Below, in pieces: positions 15,945 to 24,865 of a DNA stretch of 64,000 bases. The notes below the pieces were generated by a model. It saw only the letters and a list, made by a program, of their open reading frames with translations, did not search any database and was not told the origin of the DNA. This DNA is from GCA-002050365 sp038235165 (GTDB lineage: Bacteria; Acidobacteriota; Blastocatellia; Pyrinomonadales; Pyrinomonadaceae), in contig JBBSUG010000021.1 of the NCBI GenBank assembly GCA_038235165.1, positions 1-64,000 of the forward strand, in the 5' to 3' direction. Every line of letters starts with the position of its first letter. Position 1 is the first letter of the stretch. The position numbers and the translations under genes are program-made.

Positions 15945-17018
15945 TTATCGCGGGATAAGACCGGCAAAACCAACCACGAAAATTAAAATCCAATAGATTA
16001 TGCTAATCAGTAGAAACAATCCGCCAAGAACCATTCCGACAATCGCCAAAGTTTTTCCGCCATAATTCATCGGGTCGGTGTTGGCATTTTTCATCCCCAG
16101 ATAACCTGTTATCAGCGCGGCGATACCGGTTAGCGGCGATATGTAACAGCACAACGAGACAATTCCCAAAACCAGCGAAATTATCGGCAAGGTCTGATTC
16201 TGTCCTTGTGTTACAGACGGCGGCTGAAAAGACGAGTTTTGATTAATTTGCTGGTTTTGCCAATTTGTGTCCGGCGCAGGCGGCGGTGACCAATTCGACT
16301 GTTCCATCGGTTGATACGGCTGTTCGACTTGATTTGCGTAGGGAGTATTCAACGATTCGGCTTTAATTTCCGCTTCCTTAAAAGCCGGTTGATTATACGG
16401 CGACTGCCCGAACAAATCTTTCTCATCATTAGATGCCGGATCTGCGTGTCTCAGCGGCGGCAGCGGTTTCGACATTGCCTCATAACCGATCATTGATTCG
16501 TCAAACGGCGACGGAATCGGTGTATTCATCAGTTCTTCATAAGATGCCTGTGTTGAAGGATAATCTTTAGAGAAAGGAGTCGGGTCGGGTTGCTGTTTTG
16601 CGCTGCCCGGTGAAGAATCGGCAGCGGAAGCCTTATCGCCCGCCGTCTCCGGGTTATTAGTGCCTAACGAAAATCCTTGATCAAAGGGTGAAGAAGGTGT
16701 TTCAATATTTTTCTGACCGCCGGAAAACTGCTCCTCGATCTTTGGATTTGGTGAAGAAACCATTGTTTTCAGCATATCGGGTTCTTCGGGCAGTTCTAAG
16801 ATTTCATCTTCTTCTATATTTTTCGGCGCAAGCGGGGCAACCATCGTTTTAAACGGGTCAACCGGAATCGCCGAAGCTATTTCATCCTGTCTGGCGACCA
16901 CCGTCGTAAAAGGGTTGTCCGGCGCAGCATCTGCAACTTCAACCAGCGGCGTACCGTCTGTTTGGCAAAACTTCATTCCGTCATCAAATGTTTTATCGCA
17001 AGTCGGACATCTTTTCAT
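15945..17018 (-). CDS. zinc-ribbon protein with disordered linker and DUF4190 membrane domain
   Basis: 357 residues. The first 27 form a zinc ribbon (CPTC, then FCQTDGTPL). Residues 30-260 are low-complexity and rich in Pro, Gln, Asn, Asp and Ser, with short repeated motifs such as PFTTVVA / PFKTMVA / LKTMVSSP. The C-terminal 85 residues are a DUF4190-type hairpin of two membrane segments (ISLVLGIVSLCCYISPLTGIAAL and LAIVGMVLGGLFLLISIIYW) separated by LGMKNAN. The repeated T-M/V-V motifs look like phosphorylation or FHA-docking sites, which is inference only. Single gene. Confidence 0.8.
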   Translation of the reverse strand: MKRCPTCDKTFDDGMKFCQTDGTPLVEVADAAPDNPFTTVVARQDEIASAIPVDPFKTMVAPLAPKNIEEDEILELPEEPDMLKTMVSSPNPKIEEQFSGGQKNIETPSSPFDQGFSLGTNNPETAGDKASAADSSPGSAKQQPDPTPFSKDYPSTQASYEELMNTPIPSPFDESMIGYEAMSKPLPPLRHADPASNDEKDLFGQSPYNQPAFKEAEIKAESLNTPYANQVEQPYQPMEQSNWSPPPAPDTNWQNQQINQNSSFQPPSVTQGQNQTLPIISLVLGIVSLCCYISPLTGIAALITGYLGMKNANTDPMNYGGKTLAIVGMVLGGLFLLISIIYWILIFVVGFAGLIPR

Positions 17019-17035
17019 TTTTTCACCTTTTTTTT

Positions 17036-17111
17036 AGTCCGGGAAGTCCAGGAAGGAAGATTAAATCTCAAACTATTGATATTTCCCAGACTTCCCAGAC
17101 TTCCCAGACTC
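17036..17111. repeat. inverted repeat of GGGAAGTC words
   Basis: The left part (17038-17057, AGTCCGGGAAGTCCAGGAAG) is complementary to the right part (17085-17111), which is three tandem copies of the word CCCAGACTT. It lies between the ndk stop and the DUF4190 start on the minus strand. It has the same design as the other word-based inverted repeats but a different word. Confidence 0.75.
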
Positions 17112-17121
17112 TCAAAAATTG

Positions 17122-17538
17122 CTAAACCAATTCAAGTTTGCTAAAGAAATACGAAATTTCAATCGCGGCGTTTTCGTCCGAATCCGAACCGTGAACGGCG
17201 TTCTCGCCGATTGAACCGGCAAATTCCTTACGAATCGTCCCATCTGCCGCTTCCGCCGGATTCGTCGCGCCCATCAAATCGCGCCACGCTTTAACGGCGT
17301 TTTCCTTTTCGAGTGCCAAGACGACACACGCACCGCTCGAAATAAATTCCGTCAATTCGCCGAAAAACGGACGTTCGGCGTGAACCGCATAAAACCCTTC
17401 GGCTTGTTTTTTCGACTGATGAATCAGCTTCATCCCGCGAATATTAAACCCGTTCGACAAAATTTTGTCAATAATTTTTCCCGTATGCCCGTTCGCCACC
17501 GCGTCAGGCTTGATAATTCCAAATGTTAAATTGCTCAT
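17122..17538 (-). CDS. ndk: nucleoside diphosphate kinase
   Basis: 138 residues. Transfers the gamma-phosphate between nucleoside triphosphates and diphosphates through a phosphohistidine. The start LTFGIIKPDAV and the active-site segment NAVHGSDSDENAAIEISYFF, with the catalytic His, are diagnostic, as is HAERPFFGEL. Length is standard. Its ATG overlaps the stop of the preceding secreted-protein gene (ATGA), so the two are translationally coupled. Confidence 0.97.
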   Translation of the reverse strand: MSNLTFGIIKPDAVANGHTGKIIDKILSNGFNIRGMKLIHQSKKQAEGFYAVHAERPFFGELTEFISSGACVVLALEKENAVKAWRDLMGATNPAEAADGTIRKEFAGSIGENAVHGSDSDENAAIEISYFFSKLELV

Positions 17539-18056
17539 TGTTTATTAATTTTCCTTTTATTATTTTTTGCCTTTAATAATTGTTCCAAAGGTCTTTCTAG
17601 AAGTTTATTGTATACTTTGGCTTTTTCCGTTTCAACTTTTGTATTTTCCTGCAAACATCCATCCCCTCCATATCCACAAGGTTCTGAATTTATCGAATCA
17701 AGCGCAATATCAAAAGTCATTTTTCCCGAATAGGCAGGAACGAACTTAAATTCTTTTACTGAATATTTTTCAAATCCTCGGTATTCTAAATTAACAACGA
17801 TTTCAAACTTTGCAATTCTAAAATTAGCAGAAGATTTTTTGGCATTGTAAGAATTAAAAGGTAATGTCAATGAATAAATGCCATTATCATCAGTTACTGC
17901 CTCAAATCTTTCACCTTTCTCACTTGCAGCTACAACTTTCTCTCTCGGAATAACTGCACCTGTCGCATCACAGAGAGTTCCAGTCAAAATCGCTTTTTGC
18001 CCAAATGCAAAAACAGTTAGTACGAAAATTGAAAATAAAATTTGAAAGATTTTCAT
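17535..18056 (-). CDS. secreted protein with carboxypeptidase-regulatory-like (Ig-type) domain
   Basis: 173 residues. Signal peptide of about 19 residues (ending FAFGQ-KA). Residues 22-80 match the CarboxypepD_reg fold: ILTGTLCDATGAVIPREKVVAAS, then VTDDNGIYSLTLPF. The rest has a Cys pair (CGYGGDGC) and a basic, Lys-rich tail. Such modules occur on many exported proteins in this phylum, often at the start of TonB-dependent receptors; here it stands alone. It lies 9 bp downstream of the thioesterase gene and overlaps ndk by 4 bp. Confidence 0.75.
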   Translation of the reverse strand: MKIFQILFSIFVLTVFAFGQKAILTGTLCDATGAVIPREKVVAASEKGERFEAVTDDNGIYSLTLPFNSYNAKKSSANFRIAKFEIVVNLEYRGFEKYSVKEFKFVPAYSGKMTFDIALDSINSEPCGYGGDGCLQENTKVETEKAKVYNKLLERPLEQLLKAKNNKRKINKQ

Positions 18057-18065
18057 ATCTTTACT

Positions 18066-18446
18066 TCAATTCAAAAGTTCGATCATCTCTGCCGAGATGC
18101 GCGACAGTTTCGATTTTTCGCGGTCAATCAAACACCAAATGCTTTTTGCTTTAACTAATAATTCTCCGTTGCGCGTTATTTCTGTGAATCTTTCCCAAGT
18201 GATGCGCGTTGCGTCGCCGACCCACGTTGTGGCGGTTACCTCTTCATTTTCAAAGGTCTGCTTTTTATAATCAATTTCGTGGCGCGTCAGCATCCACGTA
18301 AATTTGTCGCGCATTTCTTCAGTCGTAACCGAAAACCAATGCGCGACGGCGACATCCTGAATCCAGCGGACATACGCGACGTTGTTGACGTGACCCAGCG
18401 CGTCAATGTCGGCGGCGGGAACGCGGAAAGAATGCGAAAATTTCAT
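18066..18446 (-). CDS. acyl-CoA thioesterase, hotdog fold (4HBT/YbgC-like)
   Basis: 126 residues. The opening FRVPAADIDALGHVNNVAYVRWIQDVAVAHW is the hotdog thioesterase signature; the Asp in the D-x-x-G-H-V-N-N motif is the usual catalytic position. It continues with YKKQTFENEEVTATTWV and ends in AKSIWCLID. Cleaves acyl-CoA or acyl-ACP thioesters; the substrate is unknown. The ATG follows the sucD TAA immediately with no gap, so cotranslation is likely. Confidence 0.88.
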   Translation of the reverse strand: MKFSHSFRVPAADIDALGHVNNVAYVRWIQDVAVAHWFSVTTEEMRDKFTWMLTRHEIDYKKQTFENEEVTATTWVGDATRITWERFTEITRNGELLVKAKSIWCLIDREKSKLSRISAEMIELLN

Positions 18447-19331
18447 TTAGGCTGATGCTTTTGCGCCGAGAACTTCCTGAATCGCTTTGCCGATGTCAGC
18501 GGGCGATTCGACGACGCGAATTCCGGCTTCGCGCAACGCTTTCATTTTCTCCGCCGCCGTGCCTTTGCCGCCCGATATAATCGCGCCGGCGTGTCCCATT
18601 CTGCGTCCCGGAGGCGCGGTTTGTCCGGCGATGAAGGCGACAATCGGTTTGGTCACATTATCTTTGGCATATTCTGCTGCTTCCTCCTCGGCTGTTCCGC
18701 CGATTTCGCCGATCATCACAATCGCGTCGGTTTCATCATCTTCCTGAAATAAGCGCAGTGCGTCGGTGTGATTCGTGCCGATAATCGGGTCGCCGCCGAT
18801 GCCGATGGCGGTTGATTGTCCTAAACCTAACGCGGTTAATTGTCCGACAGCTTCATAAGTTAATGTGCCGGAACGCGAAACAACACCGATTCTGCCTTCT
18901 TTGTGAATATGTCCGGGCATAATCCCGATTTTGCATTTGCCGGGGGCGATGATGCCGGGACAGTTCGGACCGATTAAACGGGTATTTTTATCGCTCAAAA
19001 ATTCTTTGACCTTAATCATATCGGCAACCGGAATTCCTTCCGTAATGCAGACGACGAGCGGCAAACCGGCTTCGGCGGCTTCCATTATCGCGTCGGCGGC
19101 AAACGGCGGCGGAACATAAATAACCGAAGCGTTCGCGCCGGTTTCTTTAACGGCTTCGGCAACGGTGTTGAAAACCGGAATGTCTTCGTGCGTCGTGCCG
19201 CCTTTTCCGGGCGTGACACCGCCAACGACCTTTGTGCCGTATTCGACCATTTGCTGTGTATGAAAAGTTCCTTCTTTTCCAGTGATGCCCTGCACAATCA
19301 GGCGGGTATCTTTATTGACTAAGATGCTCAA
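18447..19331 (-). CDS. sucD: succinyl-CoA synthetase (ADP-forming) alpha subunit
   Basis: 294 residues from a TTG start at 19331, chosen because AAAGGAG lies 7 bases upstream and the protein then begins SILVNKDTRLIVQGITG as in other SucD. A longer ATG frame to 19397 has no such support. CoA-binding domain: QGITGKEGTFH and GGVTPGKGG. Catalytic phosphohistidine motif: GRRMGHAGAII. With SucC it interconverts succinyl-CoA and succinate plus ATP in the TCA cycle. No sucC is present in the window; the next upstream gene is divergent. Confidence 0.95.
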   Translation of the reverse strand: MSILVNKDTRLIVQGITGKEGTFHTQQMVEYGTKVVGGVTPGKGGTTHEDIPVFNTVAEAVKETGANASVIYVPPPFAADAIMEAAEAGLPLVVCITEGIPVADMIKVKEFLSDKNTRLIGPNCPGIIAPGKCKIGIMPGHIHKEGRIGVVSRSGTLTYEAVGQLTALGLGQSTAIGIGGDPIIGTNHTDALRLFQEDDETDAIVMIGEIGGTAEEEAAEYAKDNVTKPIVAFIAGQTAPPGRRMGHAGAIISGGKGTAAEKMKALREAGIRVVESPADIGKAIQEVLGAKASA

Positions 19332-19527
19332 ATCTTTGCTCCTTTGTAAAATTGCGATTGAAAATTTAGTTCTTATAAAACGAAAAAAGTATAACACGGC
19401 GCAAGTTTTTTATAAAAATTAAGCGGCGCAAACTTTTATCGAAACATTCACGAAAAAACCGTCGTTAGTTACAATGTCGCGCTTTTCAAATAAATATAAT
19501 TAAACATTTTCGCCGCGCTCGTTTTTT

Positions 19528-20772
19528 ATGAAGCAAGTTTATTCGTTTTACATTGACGCTTTTTTGATTTCGGTCAAATCAATTTTAGAGTATAAGTTGC
19601 GGGCGTTTCTAACTTTAATCGGAATTATCATCGGGGTCGCCTCAGTCGTTGTCGTCGGCGCTTCGATCAGCGGGCTGAATTCGTATGTGTCGGAGAAAAT
19701 TTCCAAAGTATTGGGCGCAAATCATTTTATGGTCAACCGGATGGCACATTCGGGGAAAATGGACGATGAAGAATTCGAACGGCGCAACCGGCAAAACAAA
19801 AACGTAACGTGGGAAGAATACGAATATATCAAAGCAAAATGCACGCAATGTACGCAGGTCGGGGCGCAGAGTGATTCCGGCGCGGATTTGAATCAGGACG
19901 GAATTGAAATGCCGTCGGTTCGCATTTTGGGCGTAACGGCAAATATGGAGGAAATTGAGGAAAAAACGATTACCGAAGGACGTTTTATACTCGATGCTGA
20001 GGTCGAGCGCACATCAAAAGTCTGCGTCGTCGGCGCGGATGTCGTCGAGAAATTTTTCCCCAATCAGAATCCGCTCGGACGCTCATTAAAAGTGCGCGGT
20101 CTGCCGCTGACGATCATCGGGGTCGAAGAAAAACGCGGTTCGATGTTCGGTCAGTCGCTTGACCGAAATGTTTATGTTCCGATCAGTCTGCACCTGCAAA
20201 TGTTTGAACACGGCGGCGGAATTCAAATTCACGGGAAAGCCGCCGACCGGGATACGCTGGCACTGGCGATTGAAGATTCCAAAACAAATCTGCGAAATAA
20301 ACGAAAACTGCTCGGCAGCGACGAAGATACTTTCGGTCTGGTCAACACCGCCGAACTCGGCAATCAAATTGATCAATTCACCGGCGCAATTGCTGCCGTC
20401 GTCGTCCCGATCACAATGATTACGCTGATCGTCGGCGGCATCGTCGTGATGAATATTATGCTCGTTTCCGTGACAGAGCGAACATTCGAAGTCGGCTTGC
20501 GAAAAGCTCTCGGCGCAACGCGAAAACAGATTTTGCTGCAATTTTTAATTGAATCGGCATTGCTCTGCATCGTCGGCGGAATTTTAGGACTGCTGTTAGC
20601 CGTCGGCGTGACGACATTGATTACTTATTTTTTAGAAATCACGATGACCGTTACAATCGGCTATGTTTTGCTGTCAGTCATCGTTTCCAGCATGATCGGG
20701 ATCATCGCCGGTCTTTACCCGGCATATAAAGCCGCGAAATTAGACCCGATTATGGCATTAACTAAGAATTAG
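19528..20772 (+). CDS. MacB/FtsX-type ABC transporter permease
   Basis: 414 residues. One membrane segment near the N-terminus (LRAFLTLIGIIIGVASVVVVG), a large extracytoplasmic domain (about residues 50-280, MacB periplasmic core type), then three C-terminal segments: ITMITLIVGGIVVMNIMLVSV, FLIESALLCIVGGILGLLL and VIVSSMIGIIAGLYPAYKA. The loop TERTFEVGLRKALGAT is the family signature that contacts the ATPase. Related systems export lipoproteins, peptides or macrolides. No ATPase gene is adjacent; a second permease follows on the same strand. Confidence 0.9.
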   Translation: MKQVYSFYIDAFLISVKSILEYKLRAFLTLIGIIIGVASVVVVGASISGLNSYVSEKISKVLGANHFMVNRMAHSGKMDDEEFERRNRQNKNVTWEEYEYIKAKCTQCTQVGAQSDSGADLNQDGIEMPSVRILGVTANMEEIEEKTITEGRFILDAEVERTSKVCVVGADVVEKFFPNQNPLGRSLKVRGLPLTIIGVEEKRGSMFGQSLDRNVYVPISLHLQMFEHGGGIQIHGKAADRDTLALAIEDSKTNLRNKRKLLGSDEDTFGLVNTAELGNQIDQFTGAIAAVVVPITMITLIVGGIVVMNIMLVSVTERTFEVGLRKALGATRKQILLQFLIESALLCIVGGILGLLLAVGVTTLITYFLEITMTVTIGYVLLSVIVSSMIGIIAGLYPAYKAAKLDPIMALTKN

Positions 20773-20774
20773 CC

Positions 20775-20960
20775 GGAGCGCGGAAGTCTCGTCCCATGGA
20801 GCGCGGACGGCTCGTCCGCCGCAACGCCAGCGCAGCGAGGCGTTGCGAGTGTTTATTTATCTGCAATTCACTGACAATGCTTGCAACATCGCTGTCGCTC
20901 GTTGGCGGACGAGCCGTCCGCGCTCCGGCAGAACGACGAGGATTGGTTCCGCGCTCCGTC
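20775..20960. repeat. nested palindromic element (GGAGCGCGG family), copy 1
   Basis: Two 23-bp arms, 20798-20820 and 20904-20926, are perfect inverted copies. Each arm also contains its own 7-bp hairpin (GCGGACG-GCT-CGTCCGC). A third partial copy, GGAGCGCGGAAGTCTCGTCC, lies at 20775-20794 and is identical to 43969-43988 in copy 2. It fills the space between two permease genes that are probably cotranscribed. Confidence 0.9.
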
Positions 20961-20970
20961 CAAAAAAATT

Positions 20971-22236
20971 ATGAAAACATCAAGCGTATCGGCGAGAGAA
21001 GTTTTTAAAATGTCGCTAGACAGCATAATGGGGCATAAATTTCGTTCGTTTCTGACGATTTTAGGAATTGTCGTCGGCGTGTTCACGGCGATTGTCGTCG
21101 CTTCGATTTTGACCGGCATGCGGCAGAGCATCGTGGCGATCATCGAAGATTACGGAACGAATAATATCTACGCCTTTCACCTGACGACCGGCTTCGGCGC
21201 ACCGAACCGCGATGAACGCAACCGCAAACCGTTAACGATTGAAGATGCCGATGCGATTATGCGCCAGTCCGACGCGATTGAAGATATTGCCAGCGTCGCG
21301 CCGAGCATCGGTTCGTTCGGCGAAGGTTTCGACGACAATTTAACTTACGAAGACAAGAATTACCGTTGGGCATTGACCGACGGCGTAACACCGAATTATC
21401 CGAATATTACCAATCTCGTGCTGCGCGAAGGACGCTTCATCACCGAATCCGACAATCAGCAGCGACGCAATGTTTTGGTCATCGGAGTCAACGCGGCGGA
21501 CGCGCTGTTCCCCAATAAAGAAGGCGAAATCGTCGGCAAAATGGTGCGGATGAACGGACAGCAGTGGGAAATTATCGGCGTAATCGAAAAACGAAAAGCC
21601 GGATTTTTCGGCGAGAACGAAGAAGACCGCAAAGTTTTCCTGCCGATTCGCACGGCGCGAAAAGTTGCCCCGCAGCGTGATTTTGTCCTACATATCATCA
21701 AAGCGAAATCCGACCGTATTAAAGACGCGCTGCTCGACGCGGAATCGGTTTTGCGGCAGCGGCGCGGAGTAAAATTCGGCGAACCGAACGATTTTGACGT
21801 AAAAACCGCTGACAGTTTTATCGAAAAATTCGATTCGATCATCGGCGGAGTCGGTTTGGCGGCAATCGCCATTTCGTGTCTCGGTTTGCTCGTCGGCGGC
21901 ATCGGCGTAATGAACATAATGCTCGTTTCCGTCACCGAACGCACCAAAGAAATCGGTATCCGCAAAGCCATCGGCGCAACCAAAGGAGCAATTGTCCTGC
22001 AATTTTTACTGGAAGCGATGACGCTGACTTTTTTCGGCGGCGTTCTCGGTGTTGTCCTGGCAATCATTATCAGCAAGCTGATTATGCTTTTAGTGCCTTC
22101 GCTGCCCGCTTCGATTCCGTTGTGGGCGGTTACTTTAGGTTTGACAGTTTCGGTCGGTGTCGGTTTAATTTTCGGCGTTCTTCCGGCGAGAAAGGCTTCA
22201 AAACTCGACCCGATTGAATGTTTGCGCTACGAATAG
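20971..22236 (+). CDS. MacB/FtsX-type ABC transporter permease (second)
   Basis: 421 residues from the ATG at 20971; an upstream frame to 20881 runs through the palindromic element and is rejected. Same layout as the first permease: one N-terminal segment (FRSFLTILGIVVGVFTAIVVAS), a MacB-type extracytoplasmic domain, then three C-terminal segments with TERTKEIGIRKAIGAT as coupling loop. The sequences differ enough that they likely form a heterodimer. Partner ATPase and adaptor proteins must be encoded elsewhere. Ends 35 bp before the convergent kinase gene. Confidence 0.9.
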   Translation: MKTSSVSAREVFKMSLDSIMGHKFRSFLTILGIVVGVFTAIVVASILTGMRQSIVAIIEDYGTNNIYAFHLTTGFGAPNRDERNRKPLTIEDADAIMRQSDAIEDIASVAPSIGSFGEGFDDNLTYEDKNYRWALTDGVTPNYPNITNLVLREGRFITESDNQQRRNVLVIGVNAADALFPNKEGEIVGKMVRMNGQQWEIIGVIEKRKAGFFGENEEDRKVFLPIRTARKVAPQRDFVLHIIKAKSDRIKDALLDAESVLRQRRGVKFGEPNDFDVKTADSFIEKFDSIIGGVGLAAIAISCLGLLVGGIGVMNIMLVSVTERTKEIGIRKAIGATKGAIVLQFLLEAMTLTFFGGVLGVVLAIIISKLIMLLVPSLPASIPLWAVTLGLTVSVGVGLIFGVLPARKASKLDPIECLRYE

Positions 22237-22271
22237 CAATCAAGCGATGTTTCTGCATTGCAAAGTCCTAA

Positions 22272-23480
22272 TTAAAAATCAATTTCAGATTTTGCATTTC
22301 TCGGAAAGATGACCGTAAAGGTTGTTCCGTATTCACGATTCGATTCGACGCTGATCGTGCCGCCGTGGGCTTCGACAATTTGTTTGACGATATATAACCC
22401 TAAACCGAGACCGCTCGAATTGGCGTTTATCCCGACTTTTTTCGCTCCGCGCCAAAACGCCGTAAAAAGATTTCCCCTAACTTCTTCCGACATTATTTCG
22501 CCCTGATTATTTACCTGCAAAACAACGCGGTCGTTCTCACAGATGAGATTAATTTTGATCGGAAAATGCGAACTCCCATAACTGAGTGCGTTACTCAAAA
22601 GATTTGATAAAATCTGCCCAAAACGTCCTTCGTCCCATTCGCCGTCACAAATTTCCTGAGCGAAAAAATCTATTTTTCTGTTTGGATGTGCGATTTGAAA
22701 TTCTTCGACTATCGGCTCGCAAATGTCACGCAGATCAGCGTCTTTTTTCTGAATCAAAATCTGATTGCCCTGCGCCGTCTGCGAAGCGTCTAACAAATCT
22801 TCAATTAAATACTGCATCCGGCGCGAAGTCCGCACAATTTTTTCAGCCATCCGCGCGTTCTTATCCGCGTCGAGCTTTCCGCCCTGCTGCAAAGTCGCCG
22901 CCATCACGATTGTATTTAACGGATTACGCAGATCGTGACCCAGGATTCCCATAAATCGGGCGCGTGTCTCGTTCGTTTGATTGGCAAGTTTCAGGGCTTC
23001 GTCGAGTTCTCTGCGCTGTTCTTCAGCTTCGAGTTCGTAAGCGATTAACTTCGCCATCAGCAAAAATGTTTCAATATTTTTTTCGGATAGATTTTTTGCT
23101 TTGGAGTCGAGCGCGCACAGTGTGCCGAAATAATCACCGTTTTGGCGAAATAGCGGAACACCGAGATAACTTTCGACACCGTAAACAGTCAAGCCCGGAT
23201 GGTCTTGAAAGCGCGTTTCCCGACTGGCATTTTTAACTAAAAGCGGGGCGACCGTCCCGCGAATCGTATTTCAATAAGTCGTTGAAAGTGTCAATTCGTC
23301 GCCGGGTTTAATACCGAAATTTATATCGTCGTGAACGGCACACGCCGTCCACGAATCATCAGTAATACGGGCAACCAGCGAAACGCCCATTTCCGTAATG
23401 CCGCTCAATGTTTTCAAAATCATTTTCACCGCATCAATCCGGCTTAATGCACTCAAATCTTTTTGCTGAAGGTTTTCCAT
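22272..23480 (-). CDS. GAF-domain histidine kinase with an in-frame UGA (possible selenocysteine)
   Basis: One frame of 403 codons, interrupted only by TGA at codon 70 (23271-23273). GAF domain: residues 15-160 (VSLVARITDDSW, FGIKPGDELTLSTTY, UGA, NTIRGT, ESYLGVPLF, YFGTLCALD). Coiled coil about 145-170. HisKA: HDLRNPLNT with phospho-acceptor His182. ATPase: N-box LLSNALSYG (about 294-302) and SGLGLGLYIV (about 356-365). Sequence on both sides of the UGA is intact GAF sequence, and from memory of the family this position is usually Cys (TTxC-x-x-IR). A GC-rich hairpin with a GGUC loop starts 10 bases after the UGA. Either selenocysteine is inserted, the gene is freshly inactivated, or the base is an error. 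Without readthrough only 69 residues would be made. It lies 61 bp downstream of thrC. Confidence 0.8.
23243..23260 (-). promoter_or_regulatory. SECIS-like hairpin just after the in-frame UGA
   Basis: Minus-strand RNA GCGGG-A-C-GGUC-G-C-CCCGC: a 5-bp GC stem, an A-C mismatch, a closing C-G pair and the apical loop GGUC. The loop is 18-21 bases after the UGA, nearly the same distance (19-22) and the same loop letters that I recall for E. coli fdhF. Function as a SelB binding site is inference. Confidence 0.45.
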
Positions 23481-23541
23481 AAATATATTTTAATGAATTT
23501 TTTCAAATGTAAATTGAAACTCGTTAGTAAATTGATTGAAA

Positions 23542-24855
23542 TCATTCTGACACATTACATAAAATTTCGCGTAGATTGTCGTACGCCGCTTTGATTTTTA
23601 TATTGTATTTCGGTTTTGAAAACAACAATTTAACAGATTCCGGCATTTTACCGTAAGTTCCAATAATTTTTTCTACTGAATCGAATTTCAGCGGGTGCGC
23701 GGTTTCCAGAAAAACTCCTTTTGTCTGCGGATTATTTTTCAAATACTCCGAAAGCGCGTAAAAACCGACTGCGCCGTGCGGATCTAAAATATATCCGTAT
23801 TTCTCAAAGACTTCACGCATTGTTTCGGCGGTTTGTTCGTCCGAAACGCTGACGGAAATCAAAATCTCCTTCAAACGCAGATAATCATTTTCAAAAATTT
23901 CCAAAATGCGAGAAAAATTGCTCGGCTCGCCGACATCCATCGCGTTTGAAAGCGTAGCGACGGATTTTTGCGGCTCTAAATTTCCTGTTTCCAAAAATCG
24001 CGGAATGACATCGTTGGCATTCGTCGCCGCGATAAATTTTTCGCACGGTAAACCCGAAATATGCGCTAAAATTCCCGCGCAGATGTTGCCGAAATTTCCG
24101 CTCGGCACACAAATCACCGGACTTTGGATTTCATCTTTCGGTTCGTTCATCCATTGTTGAAGCGCATAAAAATAATAAAATTGTTGCGGCAGCCAGCGGG
24201 CGATATTTATCGAGTTTGCCGAAGTTATGAAAACTTTTTCTTTGAGATTTTCATCAGCCAAAGCGGTTTTCGCCAGTTTTTGGCAATCGTCGAAATTCCC
24301 GTCAACTTCGAGTGCCGTGATGTTGCCGCCGAGCGTCGTCAATTGCAGTTCCTGAACTTCGCTGACTTTGCCCGCCGGATAAAGAATGACGACTTCGACA
24401 TCTTCAACACCGAGAAAACCGTTGGCGACTGCGCCGCCGGTGTCGCCGGAAGTGGCGACGATGACGATGGTTTTTTCATTTTTTTCTTTTGAGAAATATT
24501 GCAGACAGCGACTCATAAATCTCGCGCCGACATCTTTAAAAGCTAGTGTCGCACCGTGAAAAAGTTCGAGCGTCGCAATGTTTTCCGTTATTTGAACGAG
24601 CGGAAAATCGAAATTTACGGTTTCGGCACAAATGTCCAAAAGAATATTGTCGGGAATTTCGCCGCCGACGTATGGTTTGATGACTTCAAAAGCAATCTGT
24701 TCTTTTGATTTTGTTTGAAAATCTTTCCAAAACTCGTTTGATAACTGCGGAATGTTTTCGGGAAAATACAGTCCTTTATCGGGCGGCTGACCGTTAAGCG
24801 TCGCTTCCCGAAACGAGACGTGAGCGGATTTTCGATTTGTGCTAAAGTATTTCAT
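23542..24855 (-). CDS. thrC: threonine synthase
   Basis: 437 residues. PLP enzyme converting O-phosphohomoserine to threonine, the last step of the pathway. The N-terminus KYFSTNRKSAHVSFREATLNG and the PLP-lysine motif TLAFKDVGARFMSR are diagnostic, followed by ATSGDTGGAVANGF and VPSGNFGNICAG (phosphate binding). Length is typical of the shorter bacterial type. It is transcribed divergently from thrB, which makes its substrate; the 127-bp gap carries a word-type repeat and must hold both promoters. Confidence 0.95.
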   Translation of the reverse strand: MKYFSTNRKSAHVSFREATLNGQPPDKGLYFPENIPQLSNEFWKDFQTKSKEQIAFEVIKPYVGGEIPDNILLDICAETVNFDFPLVQITENIATLELFHGATLAFKDVGARFMSRCLQYFSKEKNEKTIVIVATSGDTGGAVANGFLGVEDVEVVILYPAGKVSEVQELQLTTLGGNITALEVDGNFDDCQKLAKTALADENLKEKVFITSANSINIARWLPQQFYYFYALQQWMNEPKDEIQSPVICVPSGNFGNICAGILAHISGLPCEKFIAATNANDVIPRFLETGNLEPQKSVATLSNAMDVGEPSNFSRILEIFENDYLRLKEILISVSVSDEQTAETMREVFEKYGYILDPHGAVGFYALSEYLKNNPQTKGVFLETAHPLKFDSVEKIIGTYGKMPESVKLLFSKPKYNIKIKAAYDNLREILCNVSE

Positions 24856-24865
24856 TGTTTTTCAG

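Noticed and set aside
22272..23480. Genome-wide use of UGA as a sense codon (code 4 or 25).
   Set aside because: Several intact genes here end in TGA (argF', argB, the secreted protein before ndk), so UGA acts as stop.
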